Positions 1 to 8,923 of a stretch of 64,000 nucleotides of DNA are shown in pieces. The stretch is from the NCBI GenBank assembly GCA_963662965.1, contig OY759970.1, forward strand, positions 2,480,001-2,544,000, given 5' to 3'. Both the position numbers and the translations under genes were made by a program. Under the pieces are notes generated by a model that was given only the letters and a program-made list of their open reading frames with translations, had not been told where the DNA came from and ran no database searches. This DNA is from DTWD01 sp963662965. GTDB taxonomy: Bacteria > Acidobacteriota > Vicinamibacteria > Vicinamibacterales > UBA8438. The first letter of the stretch is position 1; every line of letters begins with the position of its first letter.

Positions 1-626
1 ACATCGTGACCGCCGACACCGGCGTGGTGGAAACGCGCCAGTCGCAGCTCGGCTTCTCGACCGAATTCGAAAACAGCGATCGGGTGGGATTCAGCGTGGC
101 GGATAACTACGAATTCCTGTCCCGACCGTTCACGCCGGGACCGGGTGTCACGTTCCCGGTCGGCGGCTACAGCTTTCGCGACGTCGAGGCGACCTATTCG
201 CCCGGCGCGCAGCATCGTCTGAACGGGACCTTCACGCTGCGGGCGGGCGAGTATTTCAATGGCGACATCCGGACGGTCGGCTTCTCTCGCGGACGCGTCG
301 AGCTGACGCGGCAGTTCTCGCTCGAGCCGAGCGTGTCGGTCAACTGGATCGACACGCCGCTCGGGTCGTTTCGCACCGACCTGGTCGTCTCGCGCGTGAA
401 CTACACGTTCACCCCACGCATGTTCTTCAGCGGGTTGATTCAGTACAACTCGAGCACCAACACCATCAGCAACAACCTCCGGCTGCGGTGGGAGTACTCA
501 CCCGGGAGCGAGTTGTTCGTGGTCTACACCGAGGACCGGGACACCGACCCGCTGAGGCCGAACCGCTACGCTGAGCTGCGCAACCGCGGCTTCGTCGTCA
601 AGGTGAACCGGCTCTTCCGTTTCTAA
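1..626 (+). CDS. DUF5916-type outer-membrane barrel protein, C-terminal part (cut by window edge)
   Basis: The reading frame is open from the window edge to the TAA at 624-626, so only the last ~208 residues are seen. They are strongly alternating, beta-barrel-like, and end in a terminal aromatic (NRLFRF), as outer-membrane barrels do. The stretch aligns residue for residue, at roughly three quarters identity by eye, with the C-terminus of the complete 951-residue protein encoded at 14784-17639 on the other strand. The shared motifs include GEYFNGDIR, VNWIDTP, TFTPRMFFSGL and RLRWEYSPGSELFVVYTEDRDTDP. That paralogue places it in the DUF5916 family, whose role is unknown. The missing 5' part cannot be judged. 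The stop codon overlaps a small palindrome at 626-636. Confidence 0.85.
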   Translation, partial: IVTADTGVVETRQSQLGFSTEFENSDRVGFSVADNYEFLSRPFTPGPGVTFPVGGYSFRDVEATYSPGAQHRLNGTFTLRAGEYFNGDIRTVGFSRGRVELTRQFSLEPSVSVNWIDTPLGSFRTDLVVSRVNYTFTPRMFFSGLIQYNSSTNTISNNLRLRWEYSPGSELFVVYTEDRDTDPLRPNRYAELRNRGFVVKVNRLFRF

Positions 627-662
627 GTGGACCACTAAGGGCCGCCGCCGAGGGAGTTGCCG

Positions 663-1109
663 ATGCGTCAGTGGCTTCGAGACCGTTCGGACTGGATTCA
701 CGCGGCCCTCCGAATCGTGGCGGGCGTCCTGTTTGCCTGCCACGGCGCCCAAAAGCTCTTCGGCGTCCTCGGGAGCGATGGGGTGCCGCTGATGTCCCGG
801 ATGGGGCTCGCCGGAGTCATCGAGTTCTTCGGCGGCGGGTTGATCGCGGTCGGGTTGTTCACGCCGTATGTGGCGTTCATCGCGAGCGGCCAAATGGCGA
901 CAGCGTATGTTCTCGCCCATCGGCCTCGGGGTCTGTGGCCGATCGAAAATGGGGGCGAGCTCGCGGTCCTGTACTGCTTCCTGTTCCTTTACCTTGCCAC
1001 CCGAGGCGCCGGGCCACTGAGCCTCGATCGCGCAAGGACCCGATGGTCCGGGACGGCCGCCGTCGGGCTCCTCGTGCTTGGAAGCGTTGGGCGTGAGGCA
1101 TGGCGATGA
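663..1109 (+). CDS. DoxX-family membrane protein
   Basis: 148 residues. It shows the DoxX/DoxD pattern: a first membrane segment with FACHGAQKLFG, then GLAGVIEFFGGGLIAVGLFTPYV, and two further hydrophobic segments, giving four membrane spans. Members of this family are inner-membrane proteins, some linked to quinone or thiosulfate oxidation, but the substrate here is unknown. ATG 663 is chosen over the in-frame TTG 657 because GGGAG at 652-656 sits at normal spacing before it. The stop TGA (1107-1109) overlaps the ATG at 1106 of the next gene as ATGA, so the two are probably translationally coupled. Confidence 0.88.
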   Translation: MRQWLRDRSDWIHAALRIVAGVLFACHGAQKLFGVLGSDGVPLMSRMGLAGVIEFFGGGLIAVGLFTPYVAFIASGQMATAYVLAHRPRGLWPIENGGELAVLYCFLFLYLATRGAGPLSLDRARTRWSGTAAVGLLVLGSVGREAWR

Positions 1110-2437
1110 ATAAGCTGGCGGCGGCGATCGTGATCGGGGTGGTCAGCGTGGGCGGCGCGGTGTATGCCGAGGACTGGCCCCACTGGCGGGGACCGGACGG
1201 CCGCCGGATCTCGACCGAGCGCGGTTTGCCGACGACCTGGAGTCGAGACGCCGGCGTCGCCTGGCGGACGCCGCTCCGCGGCCTCGGGGTCTCGTCGCCG
1301 ATCGTCTCGGGTGACCTCGTCTTCCTGACCTCACAACTTGGCCGGGGTCCGCTCCGATCCGGATCCCATCCGTCGCTCGTCCGCGGCGGCCCCGACCCGG
1401 AGAACGAGCAGCCCCTTGGCGGCCAGCGGGTGGACGGCGCCGGGGACGGGGTCGTCTTCCTTGTCAGTGCGTTCCACCGCGCGGATGGGTCCCTCGCCTG
1501 GGAGTACGAGATCGAGGCCGCTGGCGATCTCCCGGACGCGCACCAGAAGCACAACATGGCAAGCCCGAGCGCCACGTCGGACGGCGAGACCGTCTACGCG
1601 TGGTTCGCCACCGGGCAACTGGTGGCGCTCGATCTGCGTGGCGACCTGGTATGGGAGCGCCACCTCGCGCGCGACTACGGGCCGTTCGAGATCGTGTGGG
1701 GGCACTCGAGCTCGCCTACCGTTTACGGAGACCTGCTGATCCTGCAGTGCGATCACGAGCCGGGCTCCTATCTGCTCGCGCTCGACCGTCGAACGGGAGA
1801 GGAGCGCTGGAAGGTCGATCGGGGAGCTGGACTGCGATCCTTCTCCACGCCGGTGGTCGTGGCCGGACCGAGCGGCGATGAGCTGATCGTCAACGCAAGC
1901 GAGCGGCTCGACGCCTATGACCCGTCGACCGGTGAATGGCTCTGGCGTGCCGGCGGACCCAATCAGTATCCGGTGCCGGCGGCCACCCACGACGACGAGG
2001 GGACGCTGTACACGAGCCGAGGGCATCGGGCCGGTCCCTACATGGCGATCCGTCTCGGCGGACGCGGCGACGTCAGCGAGACACACGTGGCGTGGCGGGT
2101 CGAGACCGGTGCGCCGTACATCTCGTCCATCCTCTATTACGACGGCCTCATTTACATGGCCAACGGCAACGGCATCGTGACCGCCGTCGATGCCGAGAAT
2201 GGGCGCCGGGTGTGGCAGGACCGGCTGGGTGGCATCTACTCGGCGTCACCTGTCGCTGGCGATGGAAAGATCTATTTCTTCAGCGAGACCGGCGAGACGC
2301 TGGTCCTCGAATCTGGCCGCGAGCTGCACGTGCTCGCACGGAATGATCTTGGCGAGCGGATCGTCTCGTCACCCGCGGTGTCCGACGGCCTGATCTTTAT
2401 CCGCACCGACGAGTCGCTGATCGCCGTCGGAGAGTAA
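1106..2437 (+). CDS. Exported PQQ-type beta-propeller protein
   Basis: 443 residues with a Sec signal peptide (MNKLAAAIVIG...VYA) followed directly by DWPHWRGPDGR. This WP.WRGP opening is typical of the PQQ-binding-like propeller proteins common in Acidobacteria and Planctomycetes (BamB/quinoprotein fold). Repeated blades show VALD..GD..W and AVDAENGRRVW patterns. No heme motif is present. The in-frame ATG at 1100 lies 6 bases upstream. ATG 1106 is preferred because it overlaps the doxX stop as ATGA and has GAGG at normal spacing. The fold does not prove PQQ binding, since many homologues are structural propellers. A second member of the family is at 26163-27503. Confidence 0.85.
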   Translation: MNKLAAAIVIGVVSVGGAVYAEDWPHWRGPDGRRISTERGLPTTWSRDAGVAWRTPLRGLGVSSPIVSGDLVFLTSQLGRGPLRSGSHPSLVRGGPDPENEQPLGGQRVDGAGDGVVFLVSAFHRADGSLAWEYEIEAAGDLPDAHQKHNMASPSATSDGETVYAWFATGQLVALDLRGDLVWERHLARDYGPFEIVWGHSSSPTVYGDLLILQCDHEPGSYLLALDRRTGEERWKVDRGAGLRSFSTPVVVAGPSGDELIVNASERLDAYDPSTGEWLWRAGGPNQYPVPAATHDDEGTLYTSRGHRAGPYMAIRLGGRGDVSETHVAWRVETGAPYISSILYYDGLIYMANGNGIVTAVDAENGRRVWQDRLGGIYSASPVAGDGKIYFFSETGETLVLESGRELHVLARNDLGERIVSSPAVSDGLIFIRTDESLIAVGE

Positions 2438-2540
2438 CCCGGCGGCCGCTCGTTCCGCTTTGCTGGAGGCGATGTTGCCTTTAGAGTAGCGGAGCGACCC
2501 TTCCGGGGAGCATGATGTCGTCATGCATGAGGTGAGAACG

Positions 2541-3776
2541 ATGCGACACGGAACACGCTCGGCGGTGTGGGTGGTGGCGTTGGTGGGCTGGGCCTTTCTC
2601 GAACCGGCTGACGCGCAGCGCCGCAGGGAACCGGTCCAGCTGCCGGAGGGGACCGGGCAGGCACTAGTTCAAACGAGCTGTACCGCGTGTCATCGGCTCA
2701 ATCTGATTCCCAACTCCTGGGGGTTCACCCAGGAGGGGTGGAGAGGGTTATTTAGCTCGATGGTCGACCTGCCCAGAGACCAGGCCGATACGATCGCGGC
2801 GTATCTGGGCACGCACTTCCCGGTCCAACCGGCGCCCGAGGCGGTGGAGATTCCGGGAGACACCCGCGTCTCCATTCGTGAGTGGCTCGTGCCCAGCCTC
2901 GGATCCAGGCCTCATGATCCGATGGCGGCGGCGGATGGGTCGGTGTGGTGGACCGGGCAGTGGTCCAGCGCGCTGGGACGGCTCGACCCGGCGACCGGCG
3001 TGATGAAGGAGTTTCCGCTGCCGCCCAACTCCGGGCCGCACGGCTTGGCCGAGGACGCCGTGGGCAATGTGTGGTTCACCGGCATCTCCCAGAACTACAT
3101 CGGCAAGCTCGATCCGACGACCGGAGAGGTGACGCAGTATCCGGTGACCGAGGAAGGAGCCCGCGGTCCCCACACCCCGACCTTCGACCAGAGGGGCACG
3201 CTGTGGTTCACCCTGCAGTCGGGCATGGTGGGCCGGTTGGTTCCCGAGACCGGTGTGATGACGATTGTCTCGACCCCGAGCGACAACACCTATCCGTATG
3301 GCATCGTGGTGAACTCGGCGGGGGTTCCCTGGTACGTCGACTTTCGGGGAAATCGGCTGGGCAGCGTCGATCCAAAGACGATGGAGATTCGGGAGTATGT
3401 GTTGCCGAGCCCCGATGCGCGTCCCCGCCGCCTCACCCTCACTCCGGATGACGTGGTCTGGTATACCGACTACGCGCGCGGGTACCTGGGCCGGTTCGAT
3501 CCGGCGACCGGCGAGGTGCAGGAGTGGGCGTCTCCCGGCGGGTCCGAGTCCCAGCCCTACGGGATCGCCGCGGTCGGCACCGTCGTCTGGTACAGCGAAT
3601 CGTCGGTGCGACCGAACACGCTGGTGCGCTTCGACACCGAAACCGAGGACTTCCAGACCTGGGTGATCCCGTCGGGGGGCGGGGTGGTGCGCAACATGAT
3701 GGCTACCTCGGACGGTAACCTCGTGCTGGCGTGCAGTGGCGTGAACCGCGTGGCGCTGGTCGAGGTCGCGAACTAA
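2541..3776 (+). CDS. Exported heme-c domain fused to a Vgb-like (streptogramin-lyase-type) beta-propeller
   Basis: 411 residues. A Sec signal peptide ends near ADAQ, followed by a short cytochrome-like segment with one heme-c motif CTACH (residues 47-51) and a helix pattern resembling the end of a small cytochrome domain (LPRDQADTIAAYL). The rest is a seven-bladed propeller with repeated blades of the type G.LWFT..G.VGRL.P.TG. These resemble virginiamycin B lyase (Vgb) and SMP-30/NHL propellers. In this setting antibiotic cleavage is unlikely. A periplasmic redox or sensor role is only inferred. ATG 2541 is used because GAGGTGAG at 2529-2536 precedes it. The in-frame ATG 2523 lies upstream of that site. 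The TAA overlaps a palindrome at 3776-3786. Confidence 0.83.
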   Translation: MRHGTRSAVWVVALVGWAFLEPADAQRRREPVQLPEGTGQALVQTSCTACHRLNLIPNSWGFTQEGWRGLFSSMVDLPRDQADTIAAYLGTHFPVQPAPEAVEIPGDTRVSIREWLVPSLGSRPHDPMAAADGSVWWTGQWSSALGRLDPATGVMKEFPLPPNSGPHGLAEDAVGNVWFTGISQNYIGKLDPTTGEVTQYPVTEEGARGPHTPTFDQRGTLWFTLQSGMVGRLVPETGVMTIVSTPSDNTYPYGIVVNSAGVPWYVDFRGNRLGSVDPKTMEIREYVLPSPDARPRRLTLTPDDVVWYTDYARGYLGRFDPATGEVQEWASPGGSESQPYGIAAVGTVVWYSESSVRPNTLVRFDTETEDFQTWVIPSGGGVVRNMMATSDGNLVLACSGVNRVALVEVAN

Positions 3777-3799
3777 GTGGTCCACTGCGGGAGGAACCA

Positions 3800-5314
3800 A
3801 TGGCAATGGCGAAGCAGCTCGCGGTGCTCGTGACGCTCGGCGTGCTCCTGACCGGAACGGCGACAGCCCAGAACCAGAACCAGGACGCCCAACGTGTGGT
3901 GCAGGCGGCGGCCGATGCGATGGGTGATCCCAGCAGCGTGACCTACTCCGGAGCCGGATGGGTTGCCAATATCGGCCAGAGCTACACGCCCAACGACGAC
4001 TGGCCACGATTCGAAGTCACCACCTACACGCGCACGATCGACTACGACAACCGTGCGTCCAGAGAAGAGTACACTCGCCGTCAGGGGGACTATCCACCCC
4101 AGGGTGGCGGGGCGCCGCTACAAGGGGAACAACGGCGTGTCTTCCTGACGAGAGGCGACTACAGTTGGAACCTGAACGGACCCAACCCGGCTCCTCAGCC
4201 GGCGGCGGCCGAGGTCCGACAACTCGACATTTGGATGTCGCCGCACGGATTCCTGAAGGCGGCGGCCGACGCCGACGACACGACCGCCGTCTCGCTGATG
4301 CTCCAGGGTCGCGACCTGACGATGGTGTCGTTCACCGCGATGGACAAGTACCGCGTCAACGGCACGATCAATGAGGAGAATCTGGTCGAGCGTGTCCAAA
4401 CCTGGGTGGCGAACCCCATTTTCGGCGACATGATCTACGACCACCGCTACACGGAGTATCAAGACTTCGATGGCGTGATGTTTCCGACCGTGCTGCACTC
4501 CCACCAGGGAGATCCCAGAATCCACCCTGGGCACAACTGGATGGAGATTCGGGTGACGGAGGCGCAGGTCGACGTGACCGCGGCCGCTCTCACCGTGCCG
4601 GACAACGTACGGCAGGCGACGCTCCCGGCCGTCCGGGTCGAGTCGACGGAGCTAGCCGACGGCGTGTGGCGCATCGCGGGCGGCTCCCATCACAGCGTCC
4701 TGGTCGAATTCCGTGATTTCGTCGCGGTCGTGGAGGCGCCACAGAACGAGACACGGTCGCTGGCTGTCATCGCCGAGGTCCGCCGGCTCGTCCCCGACAA
4801 GCCGATCCGGTACGTGGTGAACACGCACCACCACTTCGACCATGCCGGCGGCCTCCGGACGTACCTGGCCCAGAGCGCGACGATCGTTACCCATCAGGGA
4901 AACCGCGATTTCTATGACGACGTCTTCTTCAGCCCCGGGAGGCGGACCCTCGAGCCCGACATCCTCTCGGACCGCATGCCGTGGTTCGCCGGGAACCGCA
5001 TCCCGCCGTTCGAGACGGTCAACGAGAAGTACGTGCTCAGCGACGGCGTGCGGACGATGGATATCTACCCGGTTTTGGGGCTGGCGCACAATGGCAACAT
5101 GCTGATCGTGTATCTCCCGACGGAACGGATCTTGATCAACGCCGACCTCTACTCGCCGCCGGCTCCCGGGGCACCGCCTCCCGCGGCGAACGCGAGCCTG
5201 CGGAGTCTGTCTCAGAACATCCGGCGGCTGAATCTGGAAGTGGAGCGCCATGTCGGCGTGCACGGGCAGGTGGGATCGCACGCGGACTTCACGCGGATCG
5301 CGGGCGGCGATTAG
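3800..5314 (+). CDS. Exported metallo-beta-lactamase-fold hydrolase
   Basis: 504 residues with a signal peptide ending near TATAQ. The first ~270 residues form a domain I do not recognise, with HSHQGDPRIHPGHNWMEI. It is followed by a metallo-beta-lactamase fold carrying the zinc motif HHHFDHAGG, plus a later GLAHNGNMLIVYLP segment that supplies a downstream metal ligand. This points to a binuclear-metal hydrolase acting in the periplasm. The substrate is unknown. ATG 3800 has GGGAGG at 3789-3794. The frame is open further upstream (to 3731) but that part overlaps the previous gene. It follows the Vgb-like gene by 23 bases, which suggests one transcript. Confidence 0.85.
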   Translation: MAMAKQLAVLVTLGVLLTGTATAQNQNQDAQRVVQAAADAMGDPSSVTYSGAGWVANIGQSYTPNDDWPRFEVTTYTRTIDYDNRASREEYTRRQGDYPPQGGGAPLQGEQRRVFLTRGDYSWNLNGPNPAPQPAAAEVRQLDIWMSPHGFLKAAADADDTTAVSLMLQGRDLTMVSFTAMDKYRVNGTINEENLVERVQTWVANPIFGDMIYDHRYTEYQDFDGVMFPTVLHSHQGDPRIHPGHNWMEIRVTEAQVDVTAAALTVPDNVRQATLPAVRVESTELADGVWRIAGGSHHSVLVEFRDFVAVVEAPQNETRSLAVIAEVRRLVPDKPIRYVVNTHHHFDHAGGLRTYLAQSATIVTHQGNRDFYDDVFFSPGRRTLEPDILSDRMPWFAGNRIPPFETVNEKYVLSDGVRTMDIYPVLGLAHNGNMLIVYLPTERILINADLYSPPAPGAPPPAANASLRSLSQNIRRLNLEVERHVGVHGQVGSHADFTRIAGGD

Positions 5315-5326
5315 CGAAGCACCACC

Positions 5327-6097
5327 ATGAAGCCACGAAGAGTTGCGCTCGTCGTCGTCCTCATCATTCTCGTCGGGGGCTCCGTCACGAGCGCCCTTCG
5401 TGCCCAGACTCGGGGTGTTCCCTCCGGAGCTCCCGATCTGGGAGGAATCTTCACCGGTCGGACCTGTGTGCCCGCTAGTTCCGAGGTGTGCCCAGAAATG
5501 AGTCGCGAAGGGGTCCCGCAGCTACTGACGGCTCGAGCGAGGGCGTTTGCGGAGGCGTTCGACGAACTGGCGGCCCCGAAATACGACTGTGGGCCGGCGA
5601 CGCTCCCAGGGCTCTTTGGCGATCCCTATGCGTTCGAGGTCGAGCAACTGACGGATCGGGTGACGTTCACCTATGAGAAGGACGACATCGTTCGTACGAT
5701 CTGGCTCGAGGGACACGGACATCCGACGCCCACGGTCGGGGCGTTTTTCGTTCATGGCTATTCGACCGGACGGTACGAAGGCCGTCAGCTGGTCGTCGAG
5801 ACGACCAAGTTCACGTTTGATCCGGCCGGGATCGCGGGCGACTTCGTGAGCGCGCCGTCGTCGACCCAAAAGCGCCTGAGGGAGCGCTATTCGCGTGAGG
5901 GCGACAACCTGAGGATGGATCTGCGGGTCGAAGATCCGATCTTCCTGTTGAGGCCGATCACTTATGTCATGGAATGGCGGCCGAGCGACCAGCCACTGGC
6001 GCTTCCGTGGGATTGCAGTCCGGAGGCGTCCCAACGTAACCTGCGATTGGTGCCGACGAAGTATCCGCAGGATCCGCCGGTCGATCGGAGAAACTAG
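5327..6097 (+). CDS. Exported protein of unknown function
   Basis: 256 residues with an N-terminal membrane or signal segment (VALVVVLIILVGG) ending near LRAQ. The mature part has several cysteines and a central beta-rich region (TFTYEKDDIVRTIWLEGHG, YEGRQLVVETTKFT, then ITYVMEWRPSDQ). Proteins of this shape are common in Acidobacteria next to DUF6152 genes, which is also the case here, but I cannot assign a function or catalytic residues. It begins 12 bases after the metallo-hydrolase stop and is followed 32 bases later by the DUF6152 gene, so an operon is likely. Confidence 0.75.
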   Translation: MKPRRVALVVVLIILVGGSVTSALRAQTRGVPSGAPDLGGIFTGRTCVPASSEVCPEMSREGVPQLLTARARAFAEAFDELAAPKYDCGPATLPGLFGDPYAFEVEQLTDRVTFTYEKDDIVRTIWLEGHGHPTPTVGAFFVHGYSTGRYEGRQLVVETTKFTFDPAGIAGDFVSAPSSTQKRLRERYSREGDNLRMDLRVEDPIFLLRPITYVMEWRPSDQPLALPWDCSPEASQRNLRLVPTKYPQDPPVDRRN

Positions 6098-6129
6098 TGA
6101 AGTGTCCGGGTAGTTTCTGAGGTAGAGCG

Positions 6130-6525
6130 ATGATGATTCGATCGTACGCTCTCATCGTCGTCGGCGGCGTCGTGGCGGCGCTGACCGCGTCGGCCGGTCC
6201 ACACCACGGGGCGGCCGGTCTCTTCGACGAGACCCAGACCGTCGAAGTCACGGGCGCGGTCAAATCGTGGAGCTTCGTCAACCCGCATCCCATCCTGGTT
6301 CTGGACGTGCCCGATGAGAACGGCCGGCACGCGGAGTGGGACATCTATTTCGGCCCGGCCGCCGCGGCCGCTCTGCGCAGGCGGGGCTATGCCACCGACA
6401 CGTTCACGGTGGCCGAGACGCTGATCGTGAGAGGTCATCCGGCCAAGGCGGCCGGGGTCCGCGGCATCGATGTCTTCGGCGGGGCCGGCAGCGTGACCCG
6501 GGAGGATGGAACCCCGGTCCCGTAG
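6130..6525 (+). CDS. DUF6152-family exported protein
   Basis: 131 residues with a signal peptide (ALIVVGGVVAALTASAG) followed by the family signature PHHGAAGLFDETQTVEVTG, VKSWSFVNPH and HAEWDIYFGP. DUF6152 proteins are small periplasmic beta-rich proteins of unknown role. GAGGTAGAG directly upstream serves the ATG at 6130. It is the last gene of the rightward run that starts near 663. The next gene converges from the other strand with only 8 bases between the stops. Confidence 0.83.
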   Translation: MMIRSYALIVVGGVVAALTASAGPHHGAAGLFDETQTVEVTGAVKSWSFVNPHPILVLDVPDENGRHAEWDIYFGPAAAAALRRRGYATDTFTVAETLIVRGHPAKAAGVRGIDVFGGAGSVTREDGTPVP

Positions 6526-6533
6526 GTCTAGGC

Positions 6534-7370
6534 TCAGTGCGTCATCGCATAGACGAGGACGTTGATGCCGAGCGCGTAGCCGTCCGGCGCGAACGCCTCG
6601 AAAAACCTCGGGTCCTCGCCTTCACGCTCCCAGGCGTCCTGGATGTCGGTGTTGTGCGTCATCGCGACCATGAGGCGACCATCCTCGTCGAAGATGCCGC
6701 GGAAGTGCGGCACCGCGCTGTCGGCGCCGCGCTCTGAGGTTTCGCCGCCCGAACGGAGCCAGAAGCCGATGTTGGAGATTTGCGGGATCTCCCAGACGTT
6801 GAACATCGTATGGAAGAGGTCGTGCTCGAGGGGAAGGTCGACGATGGGATACGCTGCCGGTGGCAGCACCTTCGCGATCTCGGCGACCCACCGATCCCAT
6901 TCCCGGGTTCCCCAGAAGTCGTCCACCCAGAGGAAGCCGCCTTTGAGCAGATACTCTCGCAGGCGGTGAGCCTCGTCGGGTGCGAGGGCCATCGACCCGA
7001 CCGCCGACCCGATAATGAACGGACAGCCGAATAACGTGTCGTCGCCGACTGGCACGACCCAGTGGATCGGCTCCTCGTCATCGTCGAAGTTGACGGTGGT
7101 CGTCGACATTTCCGACAGCCGGATCATGAAGTTGATGTCGGCGAAGGGGTAGTCGGTCGACCAGCGCCCGCGTCTCCGGCCGGTGTACTCGCTCTGGTAC
7201 ATGAGCCGGCAGAACGAGAATCCGGAGTCGTGTTGGCCCGCCGGCCGGAGGCGGGGCGGATAGCGGGCACGTCCGTAGCCCCATCCGAACTGCGCGAGCG
7301 CCGCGCCGCCGGCGAGCGCGAGGAGCGCCACCGTCGCGACTGCAAGTCGTGTCGTGCCCCGAGGGGCCAT
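6534..7370 (-). CDS. DUF4159-domain exported protein
   Basis: 278 residues with a signal peptide (RLAVATVALLALAGGAALA) followed by FGWGYGRARYPPR and FCRLMYQSEY. DUF4159 features follow: DYPFADINFMIRLSEM, a glycine-rich GGFLWVDDFWG segment, and WVAEIAKVLP. The family resembles a glutamine-amidotransferase-like Rossmann domain and often accompanies MoxR ATPase clusters, though none is present here. The start at 7370 is preferred over the ATG at 7394 because AGGAAGG sits 6 bases before it. It is divergent from the helicase gene, with 176 bases between the starts. Confidence 0.83.
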   Translation of the reverse strand: MAPRGTTRLAVATVALLALAGGAALAQFGWGYGRARYPPRLRPAGQHDSGFSFCRLMYQSEYTGRRRGRWSTDYPFADINFMIRLSEMSTTTVNFDDDEEPIHWVVPVGDDTLFGCPFIIGSAVGSMALAPDEAHRLREYLLKGGFLWVDDFWGTREWDRWVAEIAKVLPPAAYPIVDLPLEHDLFHTMFNVWEIPQISNIGFWLRSGGETSERGADSAVPHFRGIFDEDGRLMVAMTHNTDIQDAWEREGEDPRFFEAFAPDGYALGINVLVYAMTH

Positions 7371-7546
7371 TCGTCGCCTTCCTAGGTCCGGCATGCTGGA
7401 CGCGTGGCCGATTGTGACACGGCGACGAGGTGCAGCGCACGTATCCGTGCTACGATTGACCTTCGGTTAGAGCTGGTTTTCTCCCACCTAGAAGCCCCGC
7501 TCAGAGCAGCGGGTACCGCCCGTCACGAACAGGAGTCAGAGAACGT

Positions 7547-8800
7547 ATGAAGTTTACCGAGCTGGGCCTGCGCCCAGAGCTCGTTCGCGCCGTCACCGGT
7601 GCGGGCTACACCAACCCCACATCGATCCAGGAACGCGCCATTCCGGTCGCGCTCGACGGTAGCGATCTTATCGGCTGCGCCCAGACGGGGACCGGAAAGA
7701 CGGCCGCCTTTCTGCTGCCGATCCTGCATCGCCTCGCCAGTGGCCGGGCGTCGCGCCACCCGCGCGCGCTGGTCGTCACACCGACCCGCGAGCTGGCCGA
7801 TCAGGTCGGAGAGATGGCCAAGCGATACGGTCGGCACCTGCACATTCGCAGCACCGTCATCTTCGGCGGCGTCGGCATGGAGCCGCAGCAGCGCCGCTTG
7901 GCCGCCGGCCTCGATCTGCTGGTCGCGACCCCCGGCCGGCTCCTCGACCACCTGCGTCGCAAGCACGCGGATCTCGGCAACGTCGAGATCGTGGTTCTCG
8001 ACGAGGCCGACCGGATGCTCGACATGGGCTTCCTCCCCGACGTCCGCCGGATCCTGGCCGCGCTGCCCCCGAAGCGTCAGAACCTGTTCTTTTCAGCCAC
8101 GATGCCGGACGAGATCGAGCGGCTCATCCGACGAACGACCCACGCGCCGGTCGTCGTCGAAGTGACGCGTCGGGCGACACCGGTCGGCGCCATCCGGCAG
8201 GTGGTCCACTTGGTGGCGATGACTCGCAAGAAGGACCTGCTCACGACCCTGTTGCGGCGCGCCGAGATGGGACAGACCCTGATCTTCACGCGTACCAAGG
8301 CACGGGCCAACCAGCTGGTACGGCGCCTCGAGAAGTCGGGTCGTCGAATTGCCGCGATCCATAGCAACAAGAGCCAGAACGCCCGCAGCCGGGCGCTCGC
8401 CAGCTTCCGCACCGGTTCGATCGACACGCTCATTGCGACCGACATCGCCGCCCGCGGGCTCGACGTCGACGGCATCAGCCACGTCGTCAACTTCGATCTG
8501 CCTCACGTGCCCGAGGACTATGTGCACCGCATCGGACGCACGGCACGTGCCGGTCGAAGCGGCGACGCGATCTCTCTGGCCGCGCCCGAGGAGCACGCCC
8601 AGTTGACGGCGATCGAGCGGCTCGTCGGGAAGCCGATCCGACGGGAGCAGGTCGCCGGGTTCACGATTCGTGCGGACACCATGGAGAGCAGCCAGCACCG
8701 GCCCCGATCGCCGCAGGCCGACCGGTCGAAGCACAATCGCCATGGGTCGGGTCGGGCGCGGAAACATTCAGGGCGCGGACGCTCGGCCCGTCGCGCGTAG
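7547..8800 (+). CDS. rhlE: DEAD-box RNA helicase, RhlE type
   Basis: 417 residues. All core helicase motifs are visible: the Q motif (GYTNPTSIQERAIP), motif I AQTGTGKT, Ia PTRELA, Ib TPGR, II DEAD followed by RMLDMGF, III SAT, and the RecA2 motifs ATDIAARGLD and HRIGRTARAG. The tail is basic and probably binds RNA (RGRSARRA). The N-terminus MKFTELGLRPELVRAV resembles RhlE, which acts in ribosome assembly and RNA turnover, often in the cold. The gene is monocistronic. Its ~170-base leader contains a six-base-pair hairpin (7496-7513). An RRM protein and a cold-shock protein lie about 6 kb downstream, so the area is rich in RNA-chaperone functions. Confidence 0.93.
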   Translation: MKFTELGLRPELVRAVTGAGYTNPTSIQERAIPVALDGSDLIGCAQTGTGKTAAFLLPILHRLASGRASRHPRALVVTPTRELADQVGEMAKRYGRHLHIRSTVIFGGVGMEPQQRRLAAGLDLLVATPGRLLDHLRRKHADLGNVEIVVLDEADRMLDMGFLPDVRRILAALPPKRQNLFFSATMPDEIERLIRRTTHAPVVVEVTRRATPVGAIRQVVHLVAMTRKKDLLTTLLRRAEMGQTLIFTRTKARANQLVRRLEKSGRRIAAIHSNKSQNARSRALASFRTGSIDTLIATDIAARGLDVDGISHVVNFDLPHVPEDYVHRIGRTARAGRSGDAISLAAPEEHAQLTAIERLVGKPIRREQVAGFTIRADTMESSQHRPRSPQADRSKHNRHGSGRARKHSGRGRSARRA

Positions 8801-8923
8801 GCTTCAGCCCGGCCGTCTGGAATCGGCAACGCGACATTTCCACATTGATGGATCTGCGTTAACCTGATGGCCACGAGCGGCGCCTGCCGCTGGGCCATGA
8901 ACCGCTGAGTGCCGAGAGTAAGG

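Noticed and set aside
2541..3776. Virginiamycin B lyase (antibiotic resistance)
   Set aside because: The propeller resembles Vgb, but the signal peptide and heme motif and the redox setting make drug inactivation unlikely.
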